Positions 17,293-24,303 of a DNA stretch of 64,000 nt are shown piece after piece; position 1 is the first letter of the stretch, and every line of letters starts with the position of its first letter. This DNA is from Konateibacter massiliensis (GTDB lineage: Bacteria; Bacillota; Clostridia; Lachnospirales; Lachnospiraceae): assembly GCF_900184995.1 (NCBI RefSeq), contig NZ_LT860099.1, positions 2,298,332 to 2,362,331 on the forward strand, written 5' to 3'. The notes under the pieces were generated by a model. That model worked only from the letters and a program-made list of their open reading frames with translations. It searched no databases and had not been told where the DNA came from. The position numbers and the translations under genes were made by a program.

Positions 17293-17320
17293 AAAAATGA
17301 CTCTTCCTGGAGTCATTTTT
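17293..17320. terminator. Bidirectional hairpin terminator
   Basis: An 11-bp stem AAAAATGACTC / GAGTCATTTTT with a 6-nt loop; A/T runs on each side give U-tracts on both strands. It lies in the gene-free part of the island. Confidence 0.65.
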
Positions 17321-17467
17321 TATTTGACAAATAATTAATCAAATACTAAAATCTCCATTAATTATTGACTAAGATTTTCCCTCTTAGTAGGTTAGTCTAT
17401 ATTCTTAAAATACATCTGTATATTCCAGATAAATATTGAACACTTCACAATGCAATGGATATGATAA

Positions 17468-17689
17468 TTATATCATACAATATTTAATTATAAAAGTTAT
17501 AAAATCCAGATTTTCTTTCATTCTTAAATGTATCTCTTTAGCGGAAGAGACCTGCTTTACATATATAAAATTGTCTATTTAGAATAATGAACCAAAGAAT
17601 AGTTTAAATTTATTTTTTCCATATGATGTCATAGATATTTTTTTTCTCATATAATCCAAAAATTCAGGATTAACTACTAACCAGTTCAA
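17468..17689 (-). pseudogene. Remnant of a ToxN/AbiQ-like type III toxin gene
   Basis: Reading the minus strand from a TTG at 17689 gives 36 codons (VNPEFLDYMRKK ... YGKNKFKLFFGSLF), a TAA at 17579-17581, then 36 more codons in the same frame (IDNFIYVKQVSSAKEIHLRM, KENLDFI) to a TAA at 17468. The pieces line up with the N-terminal half of ToxN/AbiQ endoribonucleases: a residue-10 Y/F-L-x-Y-M segment, the RPFIG-type strand, then the family's Y-x-x-PLSSPKxKH block followed by MKxxLDFI. The key PLSSPK reads QVSSAK. An AGAGAG site precedes the TTG, and a hairpin (17714-17743) sits where a type III antitoxin terminator would be, but no antitoxin repeat array remains. Confidence 0.65.
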
Positions 17690-17713
17690 TATTTATTTCT
17701 CTCTTATAAAACA

Positions 17714-17743
17714 ATAACCTTATTCACGAATGAATAAGGTTAT
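17714..17743 (-). terminator. Hairpin terminator after the 168-aa secreted protein gene
   Basis: A perfect 13-bp stem ATAACCTTATTCA / TGAATAAGGTTAT with a 4-nt loop, 65 bp after the stop at 17809; minus-strand sequence continues TGTTTTA. Confidence 0.75.
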
Positions 17744-17808
17744 ATTCCTATTTAGATGATTTTAAAATAATTCGTAACATCTATAAAAACGGTTTTGGTA
17801 AGATTATT

Positions 17809-18315
17809 TTATTCTACCATTGCAAGTTCACTAGAATCTATTGAATATGTATTATATATATCACCCAAAGTTGTTGTGGTGGTATTTGACTTAATATATT
17901 TATATGTTCCATCTGTTTTTTGAATATAATAATCTGCAACAGTTTTAATAATAGTATTTGAATTAATAGCACCGGAACTACGATATTGTGTAAAAACTAT
18001 TTTAGAATTATCAGTTAATCCCGCTGTACTGATAGCTGTACTAACAGTAAAAGAACCAATTCCTGCAGCAATTGCAGCACCACCAGACAAAGCCATTGTA
18101 CCTAAAGATAATCCTGAAAATAGTAATCCTAAAGTTAAATATGTAACAGAACCCGTACAAACTCCTGTTCCAAGTTGTACCCATGTTGTTGTAGCGGTAG
18201 TAGCAACAACAGATTCTTGCAATACTGTTTTTTCAGCGGCACTCACTTTTTCCGTAGAAAACACAGCCACCACTAAAATAGAAGCTACTAATAAACTAGA
18301 AACCTTTTTTTCCAT
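17809..18315 (-). CDS. Secreted Gly/Ala-rich protein, possibly bacteriocin-like
   Basis: No family recognised. 168 residues: signal peptide (1-26, cleavage near VSA-AE), a short Thr-rich stretch, a glycine/alanine-rich hydrophobic stretch (about 46-100, e.g. LGLLFSGLSLGTMALSGG) that could insert in membranes, and a polar Tyr/Thr-rich tail (105-168). One cysteine (C53). The ATG at 18315 is 16 nt from GGAGG (18332-18336). An out-of-frame ATG at 18323 is 8 nt from it and reads only 11 codons; a -1 shift on the following A7 run would give MKKWKKKVSSLLVAS, a better signal-peptide start. It follows the two-TM protein gene and probably shares its promoter at 18763-18832. Confidence 0.65.
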   Translation of the reverse strand: MEKKVSSLLVASILVVAVFSTEKVSAAEKTVLQESVVATTATTTWVQLGTGVCTGSVTYLTLGLLFSGLSLGTMALSGGAAIAAGIGSFTVSTAISTAGLTDNSKIVFTQYRSSGAINSNTIIKTVADYYIQKTDGTYKYIKSNTTTTTLGDIYNTYSIDSSELAMVE

Positions 18316-18368
18316 TTTTTCATTACTTTAACCTCCTTATTTTTTAATTAATATTAATTATCTACCTT

Positions 18369-18581
18369 TTATTTTCTGTTTTTTAATTTTTTTTGCTTTT
18401 GAATTAGTCCTATTTCAAACACCAATAACAACATATTTATTATTATAAAATTAATCAAATTAATATTCCTAACTATTAATAATAATATTAAAAAAACCAT
18501 ACGGAGAATAGTTATAAAGAATCGTACGATTATACAAAATGTATACCACTTTTCTTTAATGTCTAATTTTCCTTTTTTCAT
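18369..18581 (-). CDS. Small membrane protein, 70 aa
   Basis: Not recognised. Two strongly hydrophobic segments (about 14-38 and 40-58) bounded by basic ends (MKKGKLDIKEK ... QKQKKLKNRK), suggesting a hairpin in the membrane. AGGAG sits 7 nt before the ATG. The 168-aa secreted-protein gene starts 53 bp downstream. Size, charge and position would suit an immunity-type partner, which is speculation. Confidence 0.6.
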   Translation of the reverse strand: MKKGKLDIKEKWYTFCIIVRFFITILRMVFLILLLIVRNINLINFIIINMLLLVFEIGLIQKQKKLKNRK

Positions 18582-18637
18582 TATTTTCTCCTTTTAACTC
18601 TTTTTTATCTATCTTTTTAAAAATCTGGAGGACTGTG

Positions 18638-18703
18638 TCACCTTATAATTTTATTTGATATTATCAAACACCTAAATAAAATCTTTGACCCTTTCATTTT
18701 CAT
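18638..18703 (-). CDS. Putative 21-residue cationic peptide ORF
   Basis: ATG at 18703 with GGAG 9 nt upstream and a TGA at 18638-18640. The peptide (MKMKGSKILF ... SNKIIR) has four Lys, two Arg, one Cys and a hydrophobic middle. It begins about 55 nt after the predicted start of transcription from the repeat-bearing promoter and precedes the 70-aa and 168-aa genes. It could be a small peptide gene, a leader ORF, or chance. Confidence 0.35.
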   Translation of the reverse strand: MKMKGSKILFRCLIISNKIIR

Positions 18704-18762
18704 GTATTTAGTCTCCATTCATATTATTTAGTTTTATATTTTTATTTGGCTCTTATACAGAA

Positions 18763-18832
18763 AACATAGCATAAATAATTTAAAATTTCAATTAAAACAG
18801 CATGAATAGTCAATCTGAGAGCATGAATGAAC
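18763..18832 (-). promoter_or_regulatory. Promoter with 21-bp-period direct repeats (LytTR-like), unit 2
   Basis: On the minus strand: GTTCATTC (18825-18832), GACTATTC (18804-18811), period exactly 21, then exactly 12 bp, -35 TTGAAA (18786-18791), 17-bp spacer, and -10 TATGTT (18763-18768). The layout and sequence parallel the site at 16655-16723, including the conserved ATTCAYGC after the first repeat. It would drive the 21-aa ORF, the 70-aa and the 168-aa genes. Confidence 0.6.
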
Positions 18833-18870
18833 AATTTAGTGTCATAACTCAAAAGTAAAACCATAAACTA

Positions 18871-18919
18871 AAATCGAGTAGAAGGCTGGTAATTACTTTA
18901 CCTGCCTTCTACTCGATTT
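18871..18919. terminator. Strong hairpin terminator after spoVT
   Basis: A 16-bp stem AAATCGAGTAGAAGGC / GCCTTCTACTCGATTT, extended inside by GGTAA/TTACC, lies 29 bp past the spoVT stop. On the minus strand it would end spoVT transcripts; it also insulates the island promoter. Confidence 0.8.
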
Positions 18920-18947
18920 ATAAGCTATAAATTGTTCTTTTTAGAAA

Positions 18948-19496
18948 TTATCCCTCCATCTGCCTTCCCAGAAAACCTGCTGCTGAAATAGCGAGCTTCT
19001 GCTCTGCTTTTTCTGTCTTACCGCTTTTGTCCTTACAGAGGATAATAACCGCACCTATGGCGTCTCCTTCACATAAAATCGGAGCAATCACCTCGGAGCC
19101 AAATTCATCCATCTCTTCATCCACAATGTTGATGTATTGCTTTTCTCCCACCGCAACGGTGAGCGTTTCCCTGTCGTTAATTGCCTCATCCAGCTTTTTG
19201 CTTATATTTTTTCCCATGAAATCTTTTTTGCTTCCGCCCGCTACCGCAATAATCTGGTCTCTGTCCGCGATACACACCACATGTCCGCAGGTCTGTGCCA
19301 AAACCTCAGAATATTGCTTTGCAAATAAACTCAATTCTCCGATTGGAGAGTATTTTTTCAGTATGATTTCTCCTTCTCTATCTGTAAAAATTTCTAAAGG
19401 ATCTCCCTCACGAATCCGGAGGGTACGCCTAATTTCTTTTGGTATTACCACACGTCCTAAATCATCTATTCGTCTCACAATTCCCGTTGCCTTCAT
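18948..19496 (-). CDS. spoVT: Stage V sporulation protein T (AbrB-type regulator)
   Basis: Forespore regulator of late sporulation genes. The 182 residues start with an AbrB/SpoVT swapped-hairpin domain (MKATGIVRRIDDLGRVVIPK, through residue ~48) and end in a GAF-like domain. Sequence and length are typical. GAGGAGTTATT precedes the ATG. The upstream sequence at 19540-19568 faintly resembles a SigG promoter. In Bacillus spoVT follows mfd; here it is 25 kb away. Confidence 0.95.
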   Translation of the reverse strand: MKATGIVRRIDDLGRVVIPKEIRRTLRIREGDPLEIFTDREGEIILKKYSPIGELSLFAKQYSEVLAQTCGHVVCIADRDQIIAVAGGSKKDFMGKNISKKLDEAINDRETLTVAVGEKQYINIVDEEMDEFGSEVIAPILCEGDAIGAVIILCKDKSGKTEKAEQKLAISAAGFLGRQMEG

Positions 19497-19539
19497 AATA
19501 ACTCCTCCATTTAATGTATTAGTAGCTTTGCTTTGATAC

Positions 19540-19568
19540 TATTATTTGTTAAATCAAGGATTTAATAC
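19540..19568 (-). promoter_or_regulatory. Possible SigG-type promoter of spoVT
   Basis: Minus strand: GTATT (19564-19568), 17 bp, AATAATA (19540-19546), close to the SigG pattern (GHATR, 17-18 bp, CATNHTA) apart from the first -10 base. Chance is possible in AT-rich DNA. Confidence 0.3.
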
Positions 19569-19581
19569 ATAAATATAGCAA

Positions 19582-19788
19582 TTATTTTTGTTTTTGAATA
19601 ACAAGTATAACTGACTGAATTACAGTTAAAATACACCACGCCCATAGCAGCTTCATCGAAAATTCATTATTGACAAAGTCCATCATCGGATTGTATTCAT
19701 CTAAAATAAGAAATGTGATAAACATAACTGCAAATATAAGCATAAGGTGAGGTAAAAGCTTTCGAAATAGATCTGATATTTTTTTCAA
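19582..19788 (-). CDS. Small membrane protein, 68 aa
   Basis: Not recognised. Two hydrophobic helices (about 12-30 and 46-64) around a short acidic loop. The start is a TTG overlapping the stop of the phosphodiester glycosidase gene (TTGA), with GGAGG 10 nt upstream, so it is probably translationally coupled. It is the last gene of the three-gene surface-glycan operon. Confidence 0.6.
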   Translation of the reverse strand: MKKISDLFRKLLPHLMLIFAVMFITFLILDEYNPMMDFVNNEFSMKLLWAWCILTVIQSVILVIQKQK

Positions 19789-20753
19789 CTCTCCTTCACC
19801 TCCTTGATAATAATACTGTCGCTGCTTTGGCGCCCGCCGTTTACCGGATTGTTTACCACTTCACCCTCATAGGTCATAACGGAGGATTTTCCGCCATCCA
19901 AATTATAAGCTACATTACAGCCCAGCTCCTCGAAAAGCTCTGACATATCGGCTAATGTCATCCCTGCTGAGTCCTCCTCTCGCCCGTCAACCGTTACGAG
20001 GCAGTAGTGTCCCGGCTCATAATAGCCGATTGCAGTTCTCGGATTTTTACTTTGCAGCCTTCTGGATACGTCAAATTCTGAGAGGGCACCGCCGTCCTCC
20101 GCCAACAAACTTGGTCCAAAGGTCCATGCCTGATAAGCACCGTCTGCAACCGCCTGCTCTACATCAAAATTGCTTCCGGAAAATATCTTCATTGTTCCGT
20201 CATAATAAAGTACGCAGATATCCGCATCCGTCACCGTCGAACGATACACAACTCCATTTCGAATAACAATACCTTGCTTAGAATAGCTGTAGTAGTCTCC
20301 GTTCGTCGCCAAAATAGCGTTATTTTCCTCTGCCATATTCTCAATTGTATCCTTATAGCCGGTTCCGTATGTATCCTGAGCAAGTGCTGTCTGAAAGGAT
20401 GTGATATCTGCTACATAAATGTCCGCTATATAATAGTTCACCTCCGAGCCGTTTATCGTGACAGCCCTTTCTTCCAGCGTAATGGATAGATTGGGGCTTG
20501 AATAGGAGTTTTCCGTCTGTATGACCGTGTCCGTAAAATGGGACGCAAACTTTTCACCCCAGTCGGTCGATTGGCTTTCATTTGACTCATCAGCAACCGT
20601 GGTTGCATCTGCTGTGTATGTCTTATTGCTCTCCTTGTTCGGTATCACATATTCCACTGCATAAAAAATTCCTACACATAAAAGTCCTACAAGAATATCC
20701 AGTGTTATGATACCGATCGCTTTTCCGATTTTCTTTTTCCTGCTGCCATTCAT
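19785..20753 (-). CDS. Phosphodiester glycosidase (NAGPA-domain) exported protein
   Basis: 322 residues: basic N-terminus, one TM/signal anchor (about 13-33), Thr/Ser-rich linker, and a NAGPA domain (about 80-320) ending NLDGGKSSVMTYEG, NPVNGGRQSSDSIIIK, the family's conserved end. Homologues cleave GlcNAc-phosphodiester links or are annotated as exopolysaccharide proteins; the real substrate is not known. It overlaps both neighbours by 4 bp (ATGA), showing a tight operon with the glycosyltransferase/GtrA gene. Confidence 0.85.
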   Translation of the reverse strand: MNGSRKKKIGKAIGIITLDILVGLLCVGIFYAVEYVIPNKESNKTYTADATTVADESNESQSTDWGEKFASHFTDTVIQTENSYSSPNLSITLEERAVTINGSEVNYYIADIYVADITSFQTALAQDTYGTGYKDTIENMAEENNAILATNGDYYSYSKQGIVIRNGVVYRSTVTDADICVLYYDGTMKIFSGSNFDVEQAVADGAYQAWTFGPSLLAEDGGALSEFDVSRRLQSKNPRTAIGYYEPGHYCLVTVDGREEDSAGMTLADMSELFEELGCNVAYNLDGGKSSVMTYEGEVVNNPVNGGRQSSDSIIIKEVKES

Positions 20754-21817
20754 TTTGTTCCTCCTGCAACGCTTTCCTGCTTTATTTTTCGTCCGAAAAT
20801 AACTTTCTGCTGCACAAGAAAACTGGTTAAAAATAGAAGCATCTCCGTAAGCACCTTGGCAATCGCCGGAGAAATAGCAAATACTCTGGTGAGCAGATAT
20901 AGGATAAATGAATTTGCTCCTAAAATACTGATTGCAAGTATTGCATACTGTATCCCATAATTAGCTTTCTTGTTATTTTTCTTGAACACAAATTTTTTAT
21001 TTAAATTGTAATTCGTCACGGCACTCACAAGCCTCGTAAGTACATTACATAGGATTACAGTACCTTTATATTTCATATCCCCAAGAGCATAGATAAGCCC
21101 GAGAAACAAGACATAATCCAAAAGTGCACAGACCGCCGAGGAGGTCATAAATTTAAAGATAACACCATAAACCCGCACGGAATCTCGCACAGCTCTGAAA
21201 TGTGACGTCGAATTACTGCTATCTGCATAAATGGTTTCAATGGGAACCTCCGCAATTTTTATCCCTTCCTTTGCAAAAGTCAAAAGCATATTCATCTCAT
21301 ACTCGTAGCGCTCACCCTCAATCTCCAAAAGAAGGGGAATATATGTCGTGGAAACTGCGCGAAGCCCTGTCTGCGTATCCTTTAGGGATACCCTGCTTAA
21401 CAAATAAAAAACGATCCTTGTGATGCGGTTTCCCATCAGGGATTTTATCGGAATCTTTCCCGTAAATTCTCTGCTGCCAAGAACCAAGGCGTTTTTATCT
21501 TGATAAAATTTCTCAATTACTTTTGTCATATCCGCCGCCGTGTGTTGCCCGTCCGCATCGATGAATACCACTCCGTCCTCTGCGGGCATATATCTTGCTA
21601 TGTATCTTAAACCGGTTTTCATCGCCTCACCCTTTCCTAAGTTTTTAGGATGAGATATAATATCGGCATAATCTTTCAGTTTTTCAAACAATGAGATTTT
21701 CTCTGCACTGCTGCCGTCATTTACTATCACAATCGGATATCTTGTGCATAAATTCAGCCGTTCTACTATTTCCACCATACGAGCATCCGGCTCGTATGCG
21801 GGAATCACAATCACCAT
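20750..21817 (-). CDS. Glycosyltransferase family 2 / GtrA fusion membrane protein
   Basis: 355 residues. The N-terminal half (1-210) is a GT2 domain (VIPAYEPD, FIDADGQHTAADM, LGSRE) like polyprenyl-phosphate sugar synthases. The C-terminal part (about 225-345) is a four-TM GtrA-like domain. Such fusions probably load and flip lipid-linked sugars for decoration of surface polymers. GGAGG precedes the ATG. It is first in an operon with the NAGPA protein and the 68-aa membrane protein. Confidence 0.88.
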   Translation of the reverse strand: MVIVIPAYEPDARMVEIVERLNLCTRYPIVIVNDGSSAEKISLFEKLKDYADIISHPKNLGKGEAMKTGLRYIARYMPAEDGVVFIDADGQHTAADMTKVIEKFYQDKNALVLGSREFTGKIPIKSLMGNRITRIVFYLLSRVSLKDTQTGLRAVSTTYIPLLLEIEGERYEYEMNMLLTFAKEGIKIAEVPIETIYADSSNSTSHFRAVRDSVRVYGVIFKFMTSSAVCALLDYVLFLGLIYALGDMKYKGTVILCNVLTRLVSAVTNYNLNKKFVFKKNNKKANYGIQYAILAISILGANSFILYLLTRVFAISPAIAKVLTEMLLFLTSFLVQQKVIFGRKIKQESVAGGTK

Positions 21818-21933
21818 ATTATCGCCTCCGTTCTAATGCTACTATAAGATATGGTATTGTTTGCTTTGTGTAGAACGGCTGAATTGTTTGTGAATTCTTA
21901 TGGCGTTTTTTAAAAAAGGGGCTATATATATAT

Positions 21934-22060
21934 AAGTGTGAGCAAAGCTCACACTTTGCGCCCGAGCGGGTTGCGCAGCAACAACTTCTACTCCGCGAGG
22001 TGCGCATAAATAGTTTTTTATACCATAGGAAGTTCGGAGAACTTTCCTATGGTATAAAAA
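21934..22060 (+). repeat. Dispersed two-hairpin intergenic element, full copy 1
   Basis: Hairpin 1: AAGTGTGAGC-AAA-GCTCACACTT (21934-21956). A GC-rich middle follows (ends TGCGCATAAATAGTTTT). Hairpin 2: TTTTTATACCATAGGAA ... TTTCCTATGGTATAAAAA (22015-22060). The first 84 bp differ from the copy at 49787 at only three positions. It lies downstream of the GNAT gene terminator. Confidence 0.85.
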
Positions 22061-22086
22061 GAGAACGGCTCCCGTCCGCTCTCTTT
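22059..22086 (-). terminator. Terminator of the GNAT gene at 22109-22600
   Basis: Minus strand: AAGAGAGCGG / CCGTTCTCTTTTT with a 7-nt loop and U5 tract, 22 bp past the stop. It abuts the second hairpin of the repeat element. Confidence 0.75.
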
Positions 22087-22108
22087 TGTGTTTGCTATAA
22101 TTTGATGC

Positions 22109-22600
22109 CTACAACATCTTATAATGAGGCACAATATCTTCATAGCTTCCGTCGTCCATGCGAAATCCCTTCGGGATAACGCCAAGTCTTGTAAAGCCTA
22201 ACTTTTCATATAAATGCAATGCCTTCTCATTACTTTTTACCACCGCATTAAACTGCAAAATTAAAAATCCAAGGCGTTTTCCCTGCTCTATGCTGTCGCA
22301 TACCAGCTTTTCTCCAATCTTTTGCCCTCTCGCCCTGCTGCTCACAGCATAGCTTGCGTTGCTGATATGTCCGCAGCGTCCGATGTTGTTTGGATGCAGA
22401 ATATATAAGCCGAGAACCTCTTTTGAGACTGTATCTACTGCCACGCCTGTAAAGGACTGTCTTTCAAACAGGGCCAAACCTGATTCCTCATCTAAAAGTT
22501 CCGTCTGAGGGTATGCCACTCCCTCCTTTACAACCTCGTTCCAGATTTCAATCATCTGTCCTACATCCTCTTTGCAAAACTCTCTTATCTCAATACTCAT
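22109..22600 (-). CDS. GNAT family N-acetyltransferase (phosphinothricin acetyltransferase-like)
   Basis: About 163 residues, with MSIEIREFCKEDVGQMIEIWNEV, the acetyl-CoA-binding SSRARGQKIGEKLV, and a C-terminal ALHLYEKLGFTRLGVIPKGF block, as in the Pat/YncA subgroup. The acceptor is unknown. Start 22600 is chosen because AGGAG lies 7 nt upstream; an earlier in-frame ATG at 22630 has no site. It lies 43 bp after the nicotinate phosphoribosyltransferase gene. Confidence 0.85.
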   Translation of the reverse strand: MSIEIREFCKEDVGQMIEIWNEVVKEGVAYPQTELLDEESGLALFERQSFTGVAVDTVSKEVLGLYILHPNNIGRCGHISNASYAVSSRARGQKIGEKLVCDSIEQGKRLGFLILQFNAVVKSNEKALHLYEKLGFTRLGVIPKGFRMDDGSYEDIVPHYKML

Positions 22601-22643
22601 ACGCTTCTCCTGTCCATCATTACGCTGCAAAAAGTGTGCGCTC

Positions 22644-24101
22644 TTAATCCGTCTGACTCATCTTATCTAACAGCTCTGATTTCATCTTATACAGCTTATT
22701 GGATAAATCCACATACACATTGTGAGGATTTATCAATCGTCTTGTCTCGTCCCAGAGGGTATCAAGCTCCTGCATACAGTATTCACGGATTTCCATAACT
22801 TTCGGTGACTCATAGACACATTCTCCGCCTTTAAATACAGGAACAAGCATTTCGCGCAATGTAAACGTACCCGCCTTCAGCTTCGTCTTCTTCCATGTTT
22901 CAATCGGATCAAAAATCATCAAATCCTTATCCTCCGGGAAGGTCTCATCAACCAGTGAAATCAAATCTGCCTTGATTTTTCCTGTTTCCTTCTCATAGAT
23001 ACGATAAATTGTCTTATTTCCCGGATTGGTAATCTTCTCTGTATTCTCGGAAAGCTTAATCTTTGGAACAAACTCGCCTTCCTCATTCATAATCGCCGCC
23101 AGCTTATAAACGCCGCCAAATGCCGGGCAGTCCTTGGAGGTAATCAAATTCGTGCCGACACCCCATGAGGAAATCGCAGCATGCTGTGTCTTTAAGCTGT
23201 CAATTAAGTACTCATCTAAATCGCTGGAGGCAGAAATAATCGCATCATAGTAGCCCGCAGCGTCGAGCATCTTTCTCGCCTTCTTTGAGAGGTACGCCAA
23301 ATCTCCGCTGTCCATGCGGATGCCGTAGTAAGGCATCGGTATGTTGTTCGCCTTCATTTCATCAAATATTTTAATGGCATTTGGTACACCGGATTTTAGC
23401 GTATCATAGGTGTCTACCAAAAGCATGCATTTGTCAGGATAAAGCTCTGAATACTTCTTGAAAGCGGTATATTCATCCGGAAAGCTCATGATCCAGCTAT
23501 GAGCATGAGTGCCGAGAACAGGCACATCAAATAACTGTCCTGCAAGCACGTTGGACGTTCCGATACAGCCGCCGATTACCGCAGCTCTCGCTCCGTATAT
23601 ACCCGCATCCGGTCCCTGCGCACGGCGAAGTCCGAACTCCATCACACCATCTCCCTTTGCCGCATAGACAACACGGGCTGCCTTGGTGGCAATCAAGCTT
23701 TGGTGATTAATAATATTTAAAATGGCAGTCTCCACAAGCTGCGCTTCCATAATAGGAGCCACTACCTTTACAATCGGCTCTCGTGGAAATATCACGCTTC
23801 CTTCCGGTATGGCATAGATATCTCCTGAAAAATGGAAATCGTTCAGATATGCAAGAAAATCCTCCTCAAATAGTGAAAGACTTCTCAAATATTCAATATC
23901 TTCTTGGTCAAAACGAAGATTTTTGACATAGTCAACCACCTGATCAAGCCCTGCTGCAACAGCATAGCCATTTTCCGATGGGTTCGTTCTGTAAAAAGCA
24001 TCAAAAATAACCATCTCATTTTTATTGTTTTTAAAATACCCCTGCATCATTGTCAGCTCATATAAGTCTGTCAATAATGTTAACTTCATTGTACTCATCA
24101 T
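22644..24101 (-). CDS. pncB: Nicotinate phosphoribosyltransferase
   Basis: Forms nicotinate mononucleotide from nicotinate and PRPP in NAD salvage. 485 residues with the family opening (LLTDLYELTMMQGYF), EFGLRRAQGPDAG, GTSNVLAG, HSWIMSF, and GVGTNLITSKDCPAFGGVYK. The length fits the Firmicute type. AAGGAG precedes two adjacent ATGs (24101 and 24098). A TATAAT at 24182-24187 with a weak -35 (24206-24211) may be its promoter. Confidence 0.95.
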   Translation of the reverse strand: MMSTMKLTLLTDLYELTMMQGYFKNNKNEMVIFDAFYRTNPSENGYAVAAGLDQVVDYVKNLRFDQEDIEYLRSLSLFEEDFLAYLNDFHFSGDIYAIPEGSVIFPREPIVKVVAPIMEAQLVETAILNIINHQSLIATKAARVVYAAKGDGVMEFGLRRAQGPDAGIYGARAAVIGGCIGTSNVLAGQLFDVPVLGTHAHSWIMSFPDEYTAFKKYSELYPDKCMLLVDTYDTLKSGVPNAIKIFDEMKANNIPMPYYGIRMDSGDLAYLSKKARKMLDAAGYYDAIISASSDLDEYLIDSLKTQHAAISSWGVGTNLITSKDCPAFGGVYKLAAIMNEEGEFVPKIKLSENTEKITNPGNKTIYRIYEKETGKIKADLISLVDETFPEDKDLMIFDPIETWKKTKLKAGTFTLREMLVPVFKGGECVYESPKVMEIREYCMQELDTLWDETRRLINPHNVYVDLSNKLYKMKSELLDKMSQTD

Positions 24102-24181
24102 AATCTCCTTCGTCTTGTCCTCTTTGTATATTCTAATTTAATTTTTCTGTACTTTACATCTGTATTTTTATAAACGTTTCC

Positions 24182-24211
24182 ATTATATCACAAATTTTCA
24201 AGAATACACAA
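24182..24211 (-). promoter_or_regulatory. Probable pncB promoter
   Basis: Minus strand: TTGTGT (24206-24211), 18 bp, TATAAT (24182-24187). The -35 matches consensus at 4 of 6. A catabolite-response-like ATGGAAACGTTTATA (24169-24183) overlaps the -10 end, one mismatch from consensus. Confidence 0.45.
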
Positions 24212-24222
24212 CAAAATGTACC

Positions 24223-24251
24223 TTGTCATTCACCGACATCTATACTATTAT
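24223..24251 (+). promoter_or_regulatory. Promoter of the HAD hydrolase gene
   Basis: TTGTCA (24223-24228), 17 bp, TATTAT (24246-24251). It overlaps the upstream ATG of the open frame, which supports the start at 24304. Confidence 0.6.
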
Positions 24252-24303
24252 GTTCTTATCACGAAAAGAACATACAAAAGGATACCATAATCTGGAGGGC
24301 AAC

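Larger units (their letters stand above)
17107..17808. other. AT-rich 0.7-kb gap with terminators and a gene remnant
   Basis: No intact gene is visible. It holds three hairpins (17164-17203, 17293-17320, 17714-17743) and a ToxN/AbiQ-like remnant (17468-17689). The stretch 17321-17467 has no recognisable content; it may be the further decayed 3' part of that remnant. Confidence 0.6.

Noticed and set aside
15184-18947. Prophage or integrated conjugative element, because of the TraX-like protein
   Set aside because: No integrase, relaxase, phage structural genes or att repeats are visible; TraX-like proteins are common chromosomal genes in Clostridia.
24169-24183. CcpA catabolite-response site at pncB
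   Set aside because: One mismatch from a loose consensus in AT-rich DNA and no metabolic reason; mentioned only within the promoter entry.
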